Assembly (NCBI RefSeq): GCF_900114475.1
Contig: NZ_FOTE01000020.1
Coordinates: forward strand, 27,426-91,425
Source: Paenibacillus sp. 1_12
GTDB lineage: Bacteria; Bacillota; Bacilli; Paenibacillales; NBRC-103111
Reading direction: 5' to 3'
DNA length: 64,000 nucleotides
The notes under the pieces are model-generated. The model did no database searches and had not been told where the DNA came from. It saw nothing but the letters and a program-made list of their open reading frames with translations. Shown piece after piece: positions 35,849 to 45,600 of the stretch (positions within the stretch are counted from its first letter, which is position 1; each line of letters begins with the position of its first letter). The translations under genes were made by a program, and so were the position numbers.

Positions 35849-35947
35849 AAGTACCCTCCATCTTTCATTTTATCGTGCTAGTGATTATAACACACACTTC
35901 AAGCCGTACCAAGCTAATAACAAGGATAAGGAATAGGAGTAAGGCTG

Positions 35948-37612
35948 ATGACCCACGATCCCCGTGTGCAGGAGTTAATTACGCTGAAGACGATTGCCGA
36001 GACGTTGAACCAATCAACCGATCTTAAGCTGATGCTGGGAACCGTACTGGAAAAATTGCTCAGTCTAACAGAGCTTACAGCGGGTTGGATATTTGTTGTG
36101 GATGGACCTATGGAATTTGAATGCATGGCTGATCGTTATCTCCCTCCTGCTCTGCTGTACGAAGACAAGCTTCCTATGCGATGTGATACATGCTGGTGTC
36201 TGGATCGTTATTCCGCAGGCCGATTACACAGTGCAGTGAACATATTAAATTGTAAAAGGCTTGAAAATGCGATGGAGTTCGGCTGGGGAGATACGTATGG
36301 TATTACGCATCATGCTACGGTTCCGCTTTATTCCGGAGAACGCCAGTTCGGTGTGATGAATGTAGCTGCACCTGGAAAAAAGCATTTCTCGGATGAGGAA
36401 TTGGCTCTGCTGCAGGCGGTAGCGCTGCAAATTGGCAGCACTCTCGAACGGATGCGATTATATGCTGCAGAACAGCGAAGGGCTGATCTTTTTGCCAGAT
36501 TGGGTGAGTTCAGCAGCGCGCTTGCGATGTCCATGAATGCAGATCATGCCCTTGATCCACTTATGGAGCGTATTGTTAAGCTGATTGGCAACCATTTCGA
36601 ATGGCCGATTATAGCTCTCATTGAACCGCAAGGGAACCAGTTTGTACTTCATTCCGTCTGCAGCAGCGGTGATTCGATAAGCCCACAGACACGTTTTCCA
36701 CTCGGAGCCGTGAATTGGCTTGAGCGTGTTTCTATAGAGCATCAGGTGATGTTGGCTTCGAATGCTGAGCTTGCCGAGCTTGTGGATTGCATGGAGCTTC
36801 AAGGTATTCTTCCATTATTCCATTCAGCGCTGGCAGCCACTCTGCCATTCAGCAGTTCGATGCGATCAGGCATCCTCATAGTTGGCTCTGATAAAACTGA
36901 AAAATATCAACGAGTTGACAGAGAACTACTTGAAGTTCTTGCGGAGCATATCACGGTCACTATAGAAAATGCTCGTCTTGAGGAAAAGCGGCATGAATTG
37001 GCTCGATTAGCCGAGAGAAACCGTCTTGCGCGTGACATGCATGATTCGGTTTCCCAACTGTTGTTTTCCCTGTCAATGACAGCCAAGGGAGTGGAAAATC
37101 TGCTGGGCACAGATTCGCAAGCAGTCTTATCCTCAGTACGTGATATGCAATCGCTTTCACAACAGGCTTTGAAGGAGATGCGTGCGCTTATTTTGCAGCT
37201 TCGTCCGACTGGACTTGAAGAAGGGCTTATATCCGTGCTGCAAGCTTACGGTGAAAAGCTGAATTTGCGAGTAAACACAACCATTGACAGAATTCAGAAA
37301 CTGCCTCCCGTTATCGAGGAGGTGCTGTGGCGCATTGGACAGGAAGCGCTTAACAACGTATGCAAGCATGCCGGAACCTCAGAGGTCGAGATTACTGTAC
37401 GAATTATTGCAGGCGAGATTGTATTGCGAATTTCAGATAAAGGTCGCGGTATAGCCAAAAATCGACGCAGTCAATCTGTATCAGCGACCGGATCGCTAGG
37501 TCTCTCCACAATGAGGGAACGTGCCGAAGCTTTGCAAGGTCGATTTACAATGATTAGTGCATATCGGAAAGGAACGACAATCGAGGTTGCTATACCGCTA
37601 CCACAATCATAA
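35948..37612 (+). CDS. GAF-domain sensor histidine kinase (HisKA_3 type)
   Basis: 554 cytosolic residues, no membrane helix. Two GAF domains (about 10-170 and 180-350) precede a HisKA_3 dimerisation domain with phosphoacceptor His365 (RNRLARDMHDSVSQ) and an HATPase_c domain (RIGQEALNNVCKHA, ISDKGRGI, GLSTMRERAE). GAF1 has a compact cysteine pattern (Cys79, Cys82, Cys84, Cys102) suggesting a metal or iron-sulfur cluster and redox sensing, as in some NreB/AirS-type kinases (inference). The partner regulator gene follows 38 bases later. Confidence 0.88.
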   Translation: MTHDPRVQELITLKTIAETLNQSTDLKLMLGTVLEKLLSLTELTAGWIFVVDGPMEFECMADRYLPPALLYEDKLPMRCDTCWCLDRYSAGRLHSAVNILNCKRLENAMEFGWGDTYGITHHATVPLYSGERQFGVMNVAAPGKKHFSDEELALLQAVALQIGSTLERMRLYAAEQRRADLFARLGEFSSALAMSMNADHALDPLMERIVKLIGNHFEWPIIALIEPQGNQFVLHSVCSSGDSISPQTRFPLGAVNWLERVSIEHQVMLASNAELAELVDCMELQGILPLFHSALAATLPFSSSMRSGILIVGSDKTEKYQRVDRELLEVLAEHITVTIENARLEEKRHELARLAERNRLARDMHDSVSQLLFSLSMTAKGVENLLGTDSQAVLSSVRDMQSLSQQALKEMRALILQLRPTGLEEGLISVLQAYGEKLNLRVNTTIDRIQKLPPVIEEVLWRIGQEALNNVCKHAGTSEVEITVRIIAGEIVLRISDKGRGIAKNRRSQSVSATGSLGLSTMRERAEALQGRFTMISAYRKGTTIEVAIPLPQS

Positions 37613-37650
37613 TCATAGCGAATATGCCATACAATGAGGGGGACACATCA

Positions 37651-38325
37651 ATGACCATTAAATTGCTGTTAGCTGACGATCATGCGATGGTCCGCAAAGG
37701 GCTGCAAGTATTTTTGTCTACACAACCGGATTTATCGGTAGTAGGAGAGGCGACTAACGGCCAGGAGACCATCGAGAAGGTTCATGCGTGTGCACCCGAT
37801 ATGGTGCTGATGGATCTGAATATGCCCATCCTTGGCGGAATCGAAACGACTAAGCAGCTCAAGCTTTCCTACCCTGCTGTCAAGGTTGTCGTTCTGACTT
37901 CATTTTCGGATCAAGACCATGTACTTCCTGCTATTCGTGCGGGGGCCAAGGGATATTTGTTAAAGGACATTGAGCCGGATGAGCTTGTACGCGCGATCCG
38001 TCGTGTCAATGAAGGGTATGTAGAGCTGCACCCAGAGGCTGCTGTGCAGCTGGTGAACGTCCTGGCCTCTCAGGAATTGTCACCGGACCTTTCACGAGAC
38101 AGTACACCCGCTACGGCAAAATCATCTCCTTATGAATTGACCAAGAGAGAGAAGGATGTGCTGCGATTAATTGCATGTGGGATGAGTAATAAAGGGATCA
38201 GCGAAGCTTTGTTCATTACCGAAAAAACAGTCAAAACGCACGTCAGCCATCTGCTTGACAAGCTTCAAGTAACCGACAGAACGCAAGCGGCCATTTATGC
38301 GATAAAACACGGCTTGGGCCTTTAG
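37651..38325 (+). CDS. NarL/LuxR-type response regulator
   Basis: 224 residues from the ATG at 37651, with GAGGGGG upstream. N-terminal receiver domain with acidic pocket (ADDH) and phosphoacceptor Asp55 (MVLMDLNMP), Thr and Lys (VVLTSF, GAKGYLLKD); C-terminal LuxR HTH (LTKREKDVLRLIACGMSNKGISEALFITEKTVKTHVSHLL). It is the cognate regulator of the GAF kinase just upstream. The targets are not known. Confidence 0.93.
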   Translation: MTIKLLLADDHAMVRKGLQVFLSTQPDLSVVGEATNGQETIEKVHACAPDMVLMDLNMPILGGIETTKQLKLSYPAVKVVVLTSFSDQDHVLPAIRAGAKGYLLKDIEPDELVRAIRRVNEGYVELHPEAAVQLVNVLASQELSPDLSRDSTPATAKSSPYELTKREKDVLRLIACGMSNKGISEALFITEKTVKTHVSHLLDKLQVTDRTQAAIYAIKHGLGL

Positions 38326-38395
38326 CGGGTACTATTCACCGAACTTCTAGTGAACACACAAAATCTCAGACAATCTCAGACTATAGTCGTATATC

Positions 38396-38423
38396 CGTTC
38401 AGCCCAAGGGCTGAGCGTTTTTG
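38396..38423 (+). terminator. Terminator after the two-component pair
   Basis: Stem TCAGCCC/GGGCTGA extended by CG pairs, two-base loop, then a T run. It lies 70 bases after the regulator stop. Confidence 0.8.
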
Positions 38424-38568
38424 TGTGGGGTATTCATCCTTCCTACTGACGCTGGTCCGTGATGAATGCGGTAAACTAAGCATACGAACTTAAGGCATAC
38501 CCGTTTACGAGGGACGATTTTGAATAAGGTACTGCCTTTGAGTAAAACGCATGAAAGGGGATTTTTAT

Positions 38569-38928
38569 ATGAAAATTAATGAATCAGGTATTATTTTATT
38601 CGTGGAAAATTACGAGGCTGCTTTAGAGTTCTATACGACGAAGCTTGGGCTAACAGTAAGGAGACAGACAACAAGTCTGACCATCTTCAACTTCGGGAAC
38701 AGCTATTTAATGATAGAGGATCGGGGCGTAGCCTCTCCAGTTGAAAAGACAAGAGCTCAAAATCCAATCATCATAAGAATCGATGTTCAAGATTTTGATC
38801 AAACCGTTGAAGAATTGTTAAAACGTGAGGTGCCTGTAAAGGTGCGTAGACCGGAATGGGGAACGATAGGCATCATTATTGATCCTGAGGGAAATCGAAT
38901 CGAGATTAAGGAAGGGTCAACTGGCTAA
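38569..38928 (+). CDS. VOC family (glyoxalase/bleomycin resistance-like) protein
   Basis: 119 residues from the ATG at 38569, with GGGG upstream. One complete beta-alpha-beta-beta-beta VOC unit pair: ILFVENYEAALEFYTTKLGLTV, SYLMIEDRGV and IGIIIDPEGNRIEIKE; the last segment provides the usual metal-binding glutamate. The substrate is unknown. It is followed at 31 bases by a second VOC-like gene, so they may be one transcript. Confidence 0.82.
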   Translation: MKINESGIILFVENYEAALEFYTTKLGLTVRRQTTSLTIFNFGNSYLMIEDRGVASPVEKTRAQNPIIIRIDVQDFDQTVEELLKREVPVKVRRPEWGTIGIIIDPEGNRIEIKEGSTG

Positions 38929-38959
38929 CCCGAACCCTTGGAGAATGGAGCGTGGACAG

Positions 38960-39757
38960 ATGATTACTCATTTTGCAGGCTTACAATTAAATACGGTCTC
39001 CAAGCTTGCGGTGAAACAGTATTATCAGGATCAACTGCAATTTCCGGTTGTATTCGAATCGGAAACTGCCATCACTTTTCAACCGACAGAACACTTTGCC
39101 TTTACATTCACAGAAGTTTTTGAGCCGGTAGCCCCAGCCCATATCGCATTTGAAGTGCCTTTTTCCGAATTTGAGGCGAGTGTTGCATTTGTCAGGAGTG
39201 CGGGAATTTCTCTATTAAGATGGCCTGATGGACATGAAGTCGATGAGTTTGAAACAGGTAAAAATATTTATTTCCGTGACGGGGACGGCAATTTATTAGA
39301 AATTATAACCCATTCCTACGTGAAGGAAGGCGTTCTGGCTTCCAATGGTCCTCTTAAAGTGATGTATCTCCGTGAAATTGGTTTTCCGGTCGAGGATGTC
39401 ATTGGGTTTAGAGAATGGCTGAAAATCAATTTACAATTGAGAACGATTAAGGAACATGACAATTTTAACTTTGTTATTGGGGGTACCGCGCATACAATTG
39501 TGACTTCCACACAAAGGCGTTGGATTCCAATTGCGATGATGGCGCTCCCACCTCGTATGACCGTTAGACTGGGGGTATCGGATTCCAGCTTCATAGAACA
39601 GGTACGTGCATCGTTGATAGAGCAGGCTATCGTGATCCAACCGGATACAGATGATGATAATGAACTATGCTTTAACTTACATGGATACAGGTTGTGTTTG
39701 CTTTCTGCTGTTTATCCGAAGGAAGCCGCTGCTTTATTAAACTTGCCGTTACGTTAG
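38960..39757 (+). CDS. Two-domain VOC-like protein
   Basis: 265 residues from the ATG at 38960, nine bases after GGAG; an ATG at 38945 lacks a usable site. The first half is a VOC domain (FAGLQLNTVSKLAVKQYYQDQLQFPVV... FRDGDGNLLEII), and the second half (FPVEDVIGFREWLKINLQLRT...) looks like a degenerate second VOC module. The family occurs in Bacillus and Paenibacillus without known function. Confidence 0.78.
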   Translation: MITHFAGLQLNTVSKLAVKQYYQDQLQFPVVFESETAITFQPTEHFAFTFTEVFEPVAPAHIAFEVPFSEFEASVAFVRSAGISLLRWPDGHEVDEFETGKNIYFRDGDGNLLEIITHSYVKEGVLASNGPLKVMYLREIGFPVEDVIGFREWLKINLQLRTIKEHDNFNFVIGGTAHTIVTSTQRRWIPIAMMALPPRMTVRLGVSDSSFIEQVRASLIEQAIVIQPDTDDDNELCFNLHGYRLCLLSAVYPKEAAALLNLPLR

Positions 39758-39771
39758 AAAAGAAATAGCAC

Positions 39772-39974
39772 CTTTATAAGATGAACAAAAGAAACACATA
39801 GCCTGAGCAGAGAAAGCGGACCCTTCTGGAGAAACGAAGAGTTCGCCTATGCAGACGGATTCTTACCCCTATAGGGCCAAGAATAGAAAGAATCTGGCTG
39901 CAACAGCGATTGGAAGAAGGATCCGCTTTCGCAGCGCCTCTTTGCCGGCATGATGTTTAGTTCATCTTATAAAG
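39772..39974. repeat. 203-bp nested inverted-repeat element (MITE-like or structured RNA)
   Basis: Outer arms of 15 bases, CTTTATAAGATGAAC (39772-39786) and GTTCATCTTATAAAG (39960-39974), are perfect inverted repeats. Inside lie two 16-base arms (39812-39827 and 39915-39930) with one mismatch, and a third small hairpin in the centre (ATTCTT/AAGAAT with CCC/GGG). No ORF is present inside. It sits between the second VOC-like gene and the GW/SH3-like gene; the frame track runs through the right arm but translation probably starts at 40046. No target-site duplication is obvious. Confidence 0.65.
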
Positions 39975-40045
39975 ACTCCCTTCGAAACCTTTCACTTGAA
40001 TGGTGCGTCTTAATGGTAACCAATCCATTCGAGAGGAAGATGCTG

Positions 40046-41611
40046 ATGAGATCGCATTTTTTTAGAATGATAAAATTTATAAGTTTTAGCGAAGCTGGAC
40101 AATTGGATCATTTCAAGAAAAGCTATCGCTTTAACACGAATGTATCATTACCGAATAGGATTCTTTTTAGGGCTGTGCTGCTATTGCTGCTGCTGTTGGG
40201 CTTATCGCTCAGTCATGAAGCAATGGCGGCGGACTTGGAGTCAACAGGTATGAAGCTTCCCCAGGCGCTCAGCCTGAAGGATGAGGCCACACCTGTTTAC
40301 GATGCTATCAACGGTGTGAAGCTTTACGAAGCAGCCCCGCAAAAGGTGCAAGTGACAGGAGCAGAAAACGGATGGGATCAGAAGCTGCTGAGCACACATG
40401 ATGAAGCCTGGTTTCAAATCCATTCGATTGACGGGGATCGTTGGGTGCATGTGCAGAGTCCTGAATGGGACGAAAGTGATTATCAGTATATAGCCCTTAC
40501 GGGAAGTGAGCATCTGTATGATCAACGATTCGGAGGTGGTCGCAGCCTGGGAACCATTTCACCGCAGGTGGTGCGTTCCATTTACTCGGATCAAGGCTAT
40601 TATCGTATACAAACCTGGCTTGGCTACAAGTGGATTCATCCTGAGCATCCTGTATTTGACGATGTAAATGCTGAAGGCAGCAATAGCTCGGGGTGGTCTG
40701 CCCAGTTAAGAACGATCACACCCTTGTTCCTTACACCCGATTTAGGCAGTGAGGTCGTAGGGTGGCTGCAGCCGCAGTGGGTACAAAGTAAAATAACCCT
40801 TTACAAGGAATGGTATTACATCGATACCTGGGAAGGAAAACGGTGGGTCCACACTAATATCGGGTATCCGAAGGATTTGCAAAAGGAAAACACTCGCGTA
40901 ACGTTTAAAGCATCGGTGAATGTGTATGAGCATCCTGATAAAAGATCGCGGGTATTGGGCACACTGGCACCGCAGACAGTCGAAGTCTTCGAGCATGGTA
41001 GCGGATGGCATCATATTCATAGCAATTGGCTGGGTGATGTGTGGATATATCAGGTCGCTCCTGATATGGATCCGGATTTATATTCGCCACCTGCTGATAT
41101 CGTAGCGAAGGTCATCCCTGTAGACTGGATGATAGTTGAATCTGCCATAGGCACCAGACGAAGCAATTATCCATTTGATTTGACGGCAATCGTTTCGAAT
41201 GGCGAGTATATTGATCCTGAAGCTACCTTTACGGCTGAGCAACGGGCTACCATTCGTTTTAATGTTAAAAATGTAAGTTCAGATAAGCTCACAATGGACG
41301 CATCTACTACTTTTGAAATCGAGATTGTTCGTCTAAGCGAAAGCAATGATGACAAGAAGCCACAGCTCGTATGGTCCGGTAAGCTCAAGGCCCCAAAGGA
41401 TCTATTTAACAGTGGATCAAGCGCAGGAGGTACCATCGATTGGGATCTGAAGGATGCGAATGGAAAGCAGGTGCCCTTTGGACTGTACAGTGTTCAAATT
41501 AAGCTGCCGATGACCATCAGTTATACAGAAAACGACACGAATACGAAACAGCTGCAAGAGGCGAATTCGGCGATACTTACCCACTTTCCGCTGCGTATTG
41601 GCGCACCCTAA
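40046..41611 (+). CDS. Secreted protein with SH3/GW-like repeats and BsuPI-like domain
   Basis: 521 residues from the ATG at 40046, behind AGAGGAAG. A hydrophobic stretch (LFRAVLLLLLLLGLSLSHEAMAA) acts as signal peptide with a rather long n-region. Four SH3-like repeats of 60-70 residues follow, each ending in a tryptophan-rich strand (DGDRWVHVQ, LGYKWIHPE, EGKRWVHTN, LGDVWIYQV). The C-terminal 150 residues resemble the BsuPI intracellular protease inhibitor fold (RFNVKNVSS... LVWSG... GLYSVQIKLP). A cell-wall-associated role is likely. Converges on ytrI. Confidence 0.75.
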   Translation: MRSHFFRMIKFISFSEAGQLDHFKKSYRFNTNVSLPNRILFRAVLLLLLLLGLSLSHEAMAADLESTGMKLPQALSLKDEATPVYDAINGVKLYEAAPQKVQVTGAENGWDQKLLSTHDEAWFQIHSIDGDRWVHVQSPEWDESDYQYIALTGSEHLYDQRFGGGRSLGTISPQVVRSIYSDQGYYRIQTWLGYKWIHPEHPVFDDVNAEGSNSSGWSAQLRTITPLFLTPDLGSEVVGWLQPQWVQSKITLYKEWYYIDTWEGKRWVHTNIGYPKDLQKENTRVTFKASVNVYEHPDKRSRVLGTLAPQTVEVFEHGSGWHHIHSNWLGDVWIYQVAPDMDPDLYSPPADIVAKVIPVDWMIVESAIGTRRSNYPFDLTAIVSNGEYIDPEATFTAEQRATIRFNVKNVSSDKLTMDASTTFEIEIVRLSESNDDKKPQLVWSGKLKAPKDLFNSGSSAGGTIDWDLKDANGKQVPFGLYSVQIKLPMTISYTENDTNTKQLQEANSAILTHFPLRIGAP

Positions 41612-41652
41612 GTTTACGATGCACGGTCATGATTCATATTGATTACCAATGA

Positions 41653-42153
41653 TTAACCAGGGCTGCGCTTGGCCTCTTTGGCGATAACCCAAACTTTAAG
41701 CTCGTTCTGAATCAGCAGCATCGTTGTGATATTCACGGTGTAGTCCTTGTCCATAATGGAATGATACGTTTTTTGGGCAATCAGTGTCCGGTAGAGCTGC
41801 GGAGACTCGGCGATGCTGCTGATTTTTTGGCCTTTTACGATATTCAGGTCATTGCGGATACGACGTTCAAGCTCTTGCTCAGTCAATTTGTCGAAGGGCT
41901 GAGCATCACTTGATTCCACAATCACATCCAATCGATTAATGCGATTTTGTTGAGTTTTGCTGATCCGATACGAATTATTGTCTTGAATCAGCTGATCATT
42001 CTCTGCCCGCAGCTCACGATTCTCAATCAGCGTGGCATTCAGGTGGTGATGGTAAATGCTAACAAATACCGCACAGCCAATAATCGCTCCAGCTGCAAGG
42101 AGCCCGGCAGCCTGAAGCAGTCCGGCAAATTGTTCAAAAGGCGGCACCCTCAA
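41653..42153 (-). CDS. ytrI: Sporulation membrane protein YtrI
   Basis: 166 residues from a TTG at 42153 overlapping the ytrH stop (TTGA) and behind GGGAGG; this equals the Bacillus length. One N-terminal membrane helix (AAGLLAAGAIIGCAVFVSIY) is followed by a coiled-coil-like segment (LIENRELRAENDQLIQDNN) and an alpha/beta domain. In Bacillus, YtrI is made in the mother cell under sigma-E and supports sporulation. The ytrH-ytrI pair beside dnaE is a conserved gene order. Confidence 0.87.
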   Translation of the reverse strand: MRVPPFEQFAGLLQAAGLLAAGAIIGCAVFVSIYHHHLNATLIENRELRAENDQLIQDNNSYRISKTQQNRINRLDVIVESSDAQPFDKLTEQELERRIRNDLNIVKGQKISSIAESPQLYRTLIAQKTYHSIMDKDYTVNITTMLLIQNELKVWVIAKEAKRSPG

Positions 42154-42482
42154 CTGCTGCTGCCTCCCTTGCAAATCCATTGAATCAGCGAGGTTCCGAC
42201 CTGTGCTCCGATAAACGCGAATACAATATACAATATTTGCTTAATAGCCGGGGAAATATAGCCCTCGGTCAAATTGCTTTCAATGACGCGGATCGGGTCG
42301 ATGGTTCCGCCGACGGCAGCGACTACCGCCCAAATTTTGATCTGCTCTGAAACCAGCAGCATTCTCGTTGTTGGAGGTTCCATGATAAGGACTGCCGCGA
42401 TACCCCCGAGCATCGTTCCCCCGAGCACAACTCCGAACGCAATGAAGCAATCCATCGCACATTTGGTTAAAAAACTCGTCAT
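42150..42482 (-). CDS. ytrH: Sporulation protein YtrH
   Basis: 110 residues from the ATG at 42482 (a GTG twelve bases upstream is too near its ribosome site). Two to three membrane helices (FIAFGVVLGGTMLGGIAAVLIM, AVVAAVGGTIDPI, ILYIVFAFIGAQVGTSLIQW). The family is conserved across spore formers and is expressed in the mother cell. It overlaps ytrI by four bases and diverges from dnaE. Confidence 0.88.
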   Translation of the reverse strand: MTSFLTKCAMDCFIAFGVVLGGTMLGGIAAVLIMEPPTTRMLLVSEQIKIWAVVAAVGGTIDPIRVIESNLTEGYISPAIKQILYIVFAFIGAQVGTSLIQWICKGGSSS

Positions 42483-42559
42483 CGTTCCTATCACCCTTTA
42501 CCTTCATCTTTACAATCGCATTCGCTTATCCCTCTCCAAGCTTGTTCATCTATTGTAAA

Positions 42560-42588
42560 TTGTATGGTACACGTGTTCGTATTATGAT
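42560..42588 (+). promoter_or_regulatory. Sigma-A promoter of dnaE
   Basis: TTGTAT (42560-42565) and TATGAT (42583-42588), 17 bases apart, 48 bases before the dnaE start. Good consensus match. Confidence 0.6.
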
Positions 42589-42635
42589 AAGATATTTATA
42601 TATAGCTATTCGGACACAACTAGGGGGCGAGGCAA

Positions 42636-45600
42636 ATGAGCGACTTTGTGCATCTGCATGTACATAGCGAATATAGCTTGCTGGACGGCGCGGCGCGTAT
42701 CGACGATATGGTCGGGCAAGCGGCGGCCATTGGCATGCAATCACTTGCCTTGACTGATCATGGCGTCATGTATGGAGCGATTCCTTTTTATAAAGCGTGC
42801 AAGCGGCACGGCATTAAGCCGATTATTGGCTGCGAGATGTATTATACGGCTGGCTCCATTCGTGATAAAGGCACACGTAAGGAACAGCCGATCTATCATC
42901 TGATTTTGCTTGCCAAAAATCAGGTAGGCTATCAGAATCTGATGAAGCTGTGCTCCATTGGACATCTTCAGGGCCAACATTATAAACCGCGGATTGATGC
43001 GCAGCATTTGGCCCAATACTCAGAAGGGCTTATTTGTACAAGCTCCTGTCTGGGCGGTGAGGTATCCCAGCATCTGCTGCATGAGCGATATGAGCAAGCC
43101 ACACAAGCGGCATTACGTTACCGGACGATATTTGGAGATGATTTCTTTCTGGAGCTGCAGGATCACGGTCTGCTGGAGCAAAAGAAAGTGAACCAGAGCA
43201 TGTTGCGGCTGAGTGAGGAAACGGGAATTCCGTTAGTTGTGACCAACGATGTTCACTATGTGCGTGAGTCGGACCATGCGGTACAGGATATATTGCTCTG
43301 TATTGGCACTGGCAAAACGGTGGATGATCCGGATCGTTTGAAGTTTCAGTCGAGCCAGCTTTACTTGAAAACTGCGCAGGAGATGAATAGACTGTTTCCT
43401 CACGTGCCGCAGGCCATTGCCAATACGCGAATGATAGCGGAACGCTGTCAGCTGGAAATCGAATTCGGTCGTTCCATATTGCCGCGTTTCGAGCCCATTC
43501 CGGGTGATTCGACTGCAGGTGAATATCTTGCCGAATTGTGTAAGGAAGGTCTGAAAATGCGTTATGAGGATACGGATTCATGGCTGGATCCGAGCTACCG
43601 CAAGCAGGTTGAGGAGCGTCTTGTCTACGAGCTTTCGGTTATTGAACGAATGGGATTTTCCGATTATTTTCTCATTGTATGGGATTTTATTCGCTTTGCA
43701 CATGAGCAAGGGATTGCCACAGGACCAGGCCGTGGCTCGTCTGCAGGTAGTCTGGTAGCCTATGTGCTGCGTATTACGGATGTTGATCCAATCCGCTACA
43801 AGCTGTTGTTTGAACGGTTTTTGAATCCGGAACGGATATCCATGCCGGATATCGATATCGATTTTAGTGATTTGCGGCGGGATGAAGTCATCGACTACGT
43901 CGTTACCAAATACGGTCCTGAGCATGTCGCCCAAATTATTACATTTGGAACCATGGCTGCTAAAGCTGCAGTTCGTGACGTTGGCCGTGTATTAAACTTG
44001 CCCTATAACGAAGTGGACCGAGCTGCCAAAATGATTCCGCATCAGCTCGGTATGACGCTGGCCGAGGCGGTTGAAGCCAATCCTGATTTGAAAGCATTAG
44101 CTGCCAGACAGCCTAAGACGGCAGAGCTGCTGGACATGGCTATGAAGGTTGAGGGGATGCCTCGTCATGCATCGACGCATGCTGCAGGTGTAGTGATCTC
44201 GCGAGAGCCGTTGACACAGTACGTGCCTCTGCAGGAAGGTAATGAGCAGACAGCATTAACGCAGTACTCCATGGAGCATCTGGAAGCCATCGGACTGTTA
44301 AAAATGGATTTTCTCGGACTGCGGACCCTATCGATCATCGAACGGGCACTGCTGTGGATTAAAGAGCAGACGGGAACTGAGCTCGATTTTCATAAGATTT
44401 CCTATGATGATCCTGCTACCTACGAAATGCTGGGACGTGGAGACACAACAGGTGTATTTCAAATGGAATCTCCAGGGGTTCGTAAGGTTCTTAAAGAACT
44501 GCGGCCTTCGGGTTTTGAGGATATTATTTCAGTGGTGGCACTGTACCGTCCGGGTCCAATGGAATTTATCCCGCGTTTTATTCAAGGCAAGCACGGGGAA
44601 ATCGAAGTCGAATACCCTCATTTGGACCTGGAGCCAATCCTCCGTGATACGTACGGAATTATTGTGTATCAGGAGCAGATTATGCAAATTGCTTCCAATA
44701 TGGCTGGCTTTAGTCTGGGCGAAGCCGATTTGCTGCGTCGTGCGGTGAGTAAGAAGAAGCGAGAGGTGCTCGACGAGGAACGCGCGCATTTTGTTAAAGG
44801 CAGCCATTCGCTGGGCTATAGTGCAGCTGAGGCTAACAAGGTCTACGATATGATCGTCCGCTTTGCCGATTATGGGTTTCCTCGCGCGCATGCAACTGCT
44901 TATGGAGTGTTGGCTTTTCAAACGGCGTATCTCAAGGCACATTACCCAGTTCAGTTTATGGCCTCGATGCTGACAGCCGTGATGGGCAATCACAATAAAG
45001 TAGCTGAATATGTCGATGAATGTCGTCGGATGGGCATCGCTGTACTGCCGCCTGATGTCAATGAAAGCGGGATCGTGTTTACACCGGCGAAGCTGCCACA
45101 GACAGGTGATCCAGATGAGCGTCAGATAGAGGGGCATCATACAACACTGGCTGCTGCGCAGCAAAACAGTGATGCAGCTTCAGCGCAGGAAGTGCAGCAT
45201 CAAATAACTCGGATGGACATGTCATCAGCAGGAGAGGAATTGCTCAAGGAGTCTGTTGATCCAGGCAGCTTTAATGCAATTCGGTTCGGGCTTGCTGCGA
45301 TTAAGAATGTCGGCACCCATGCGATTGAAACTATTATGCATGAGCGTAAAAGCGCTGAAGGTCCCTTTGAAAGCTTAATCGATCTGTGTCGTCGTGTAGA
45401 TTTGCGTGTGTGTAATAAACGCGTATTGGAATCGCTTATTCAAGGAGGCGCTACGGGTTCTGTGCCGGGTCACCGCGCCCAGCAGCTTGCGATGCTGGAG
45501 GATACGATCAATGCTGCACTCAAATGGCGTAAGGAACGCGACGATCTTCAGCTGCATTTGTTCGGTTTTGTTGAGGATGTAAACTGGGAGGTTGAATATC

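Noticed and set aside
38951..39757. Alternative start at 38945 for the two-domain VOC-like gene
   Set aside because: The upstream ATG is too close to its purine-rich site; the ATG at 38960 has proper spacing.
39758..39950. Possible T-box or riboswitch leader before the GW/SH3-like gene
   Set aside because: The strongest pairing is a symmetrical nested inverted repeat with no T-box or known riboswitch motif, so it is better described as an element.
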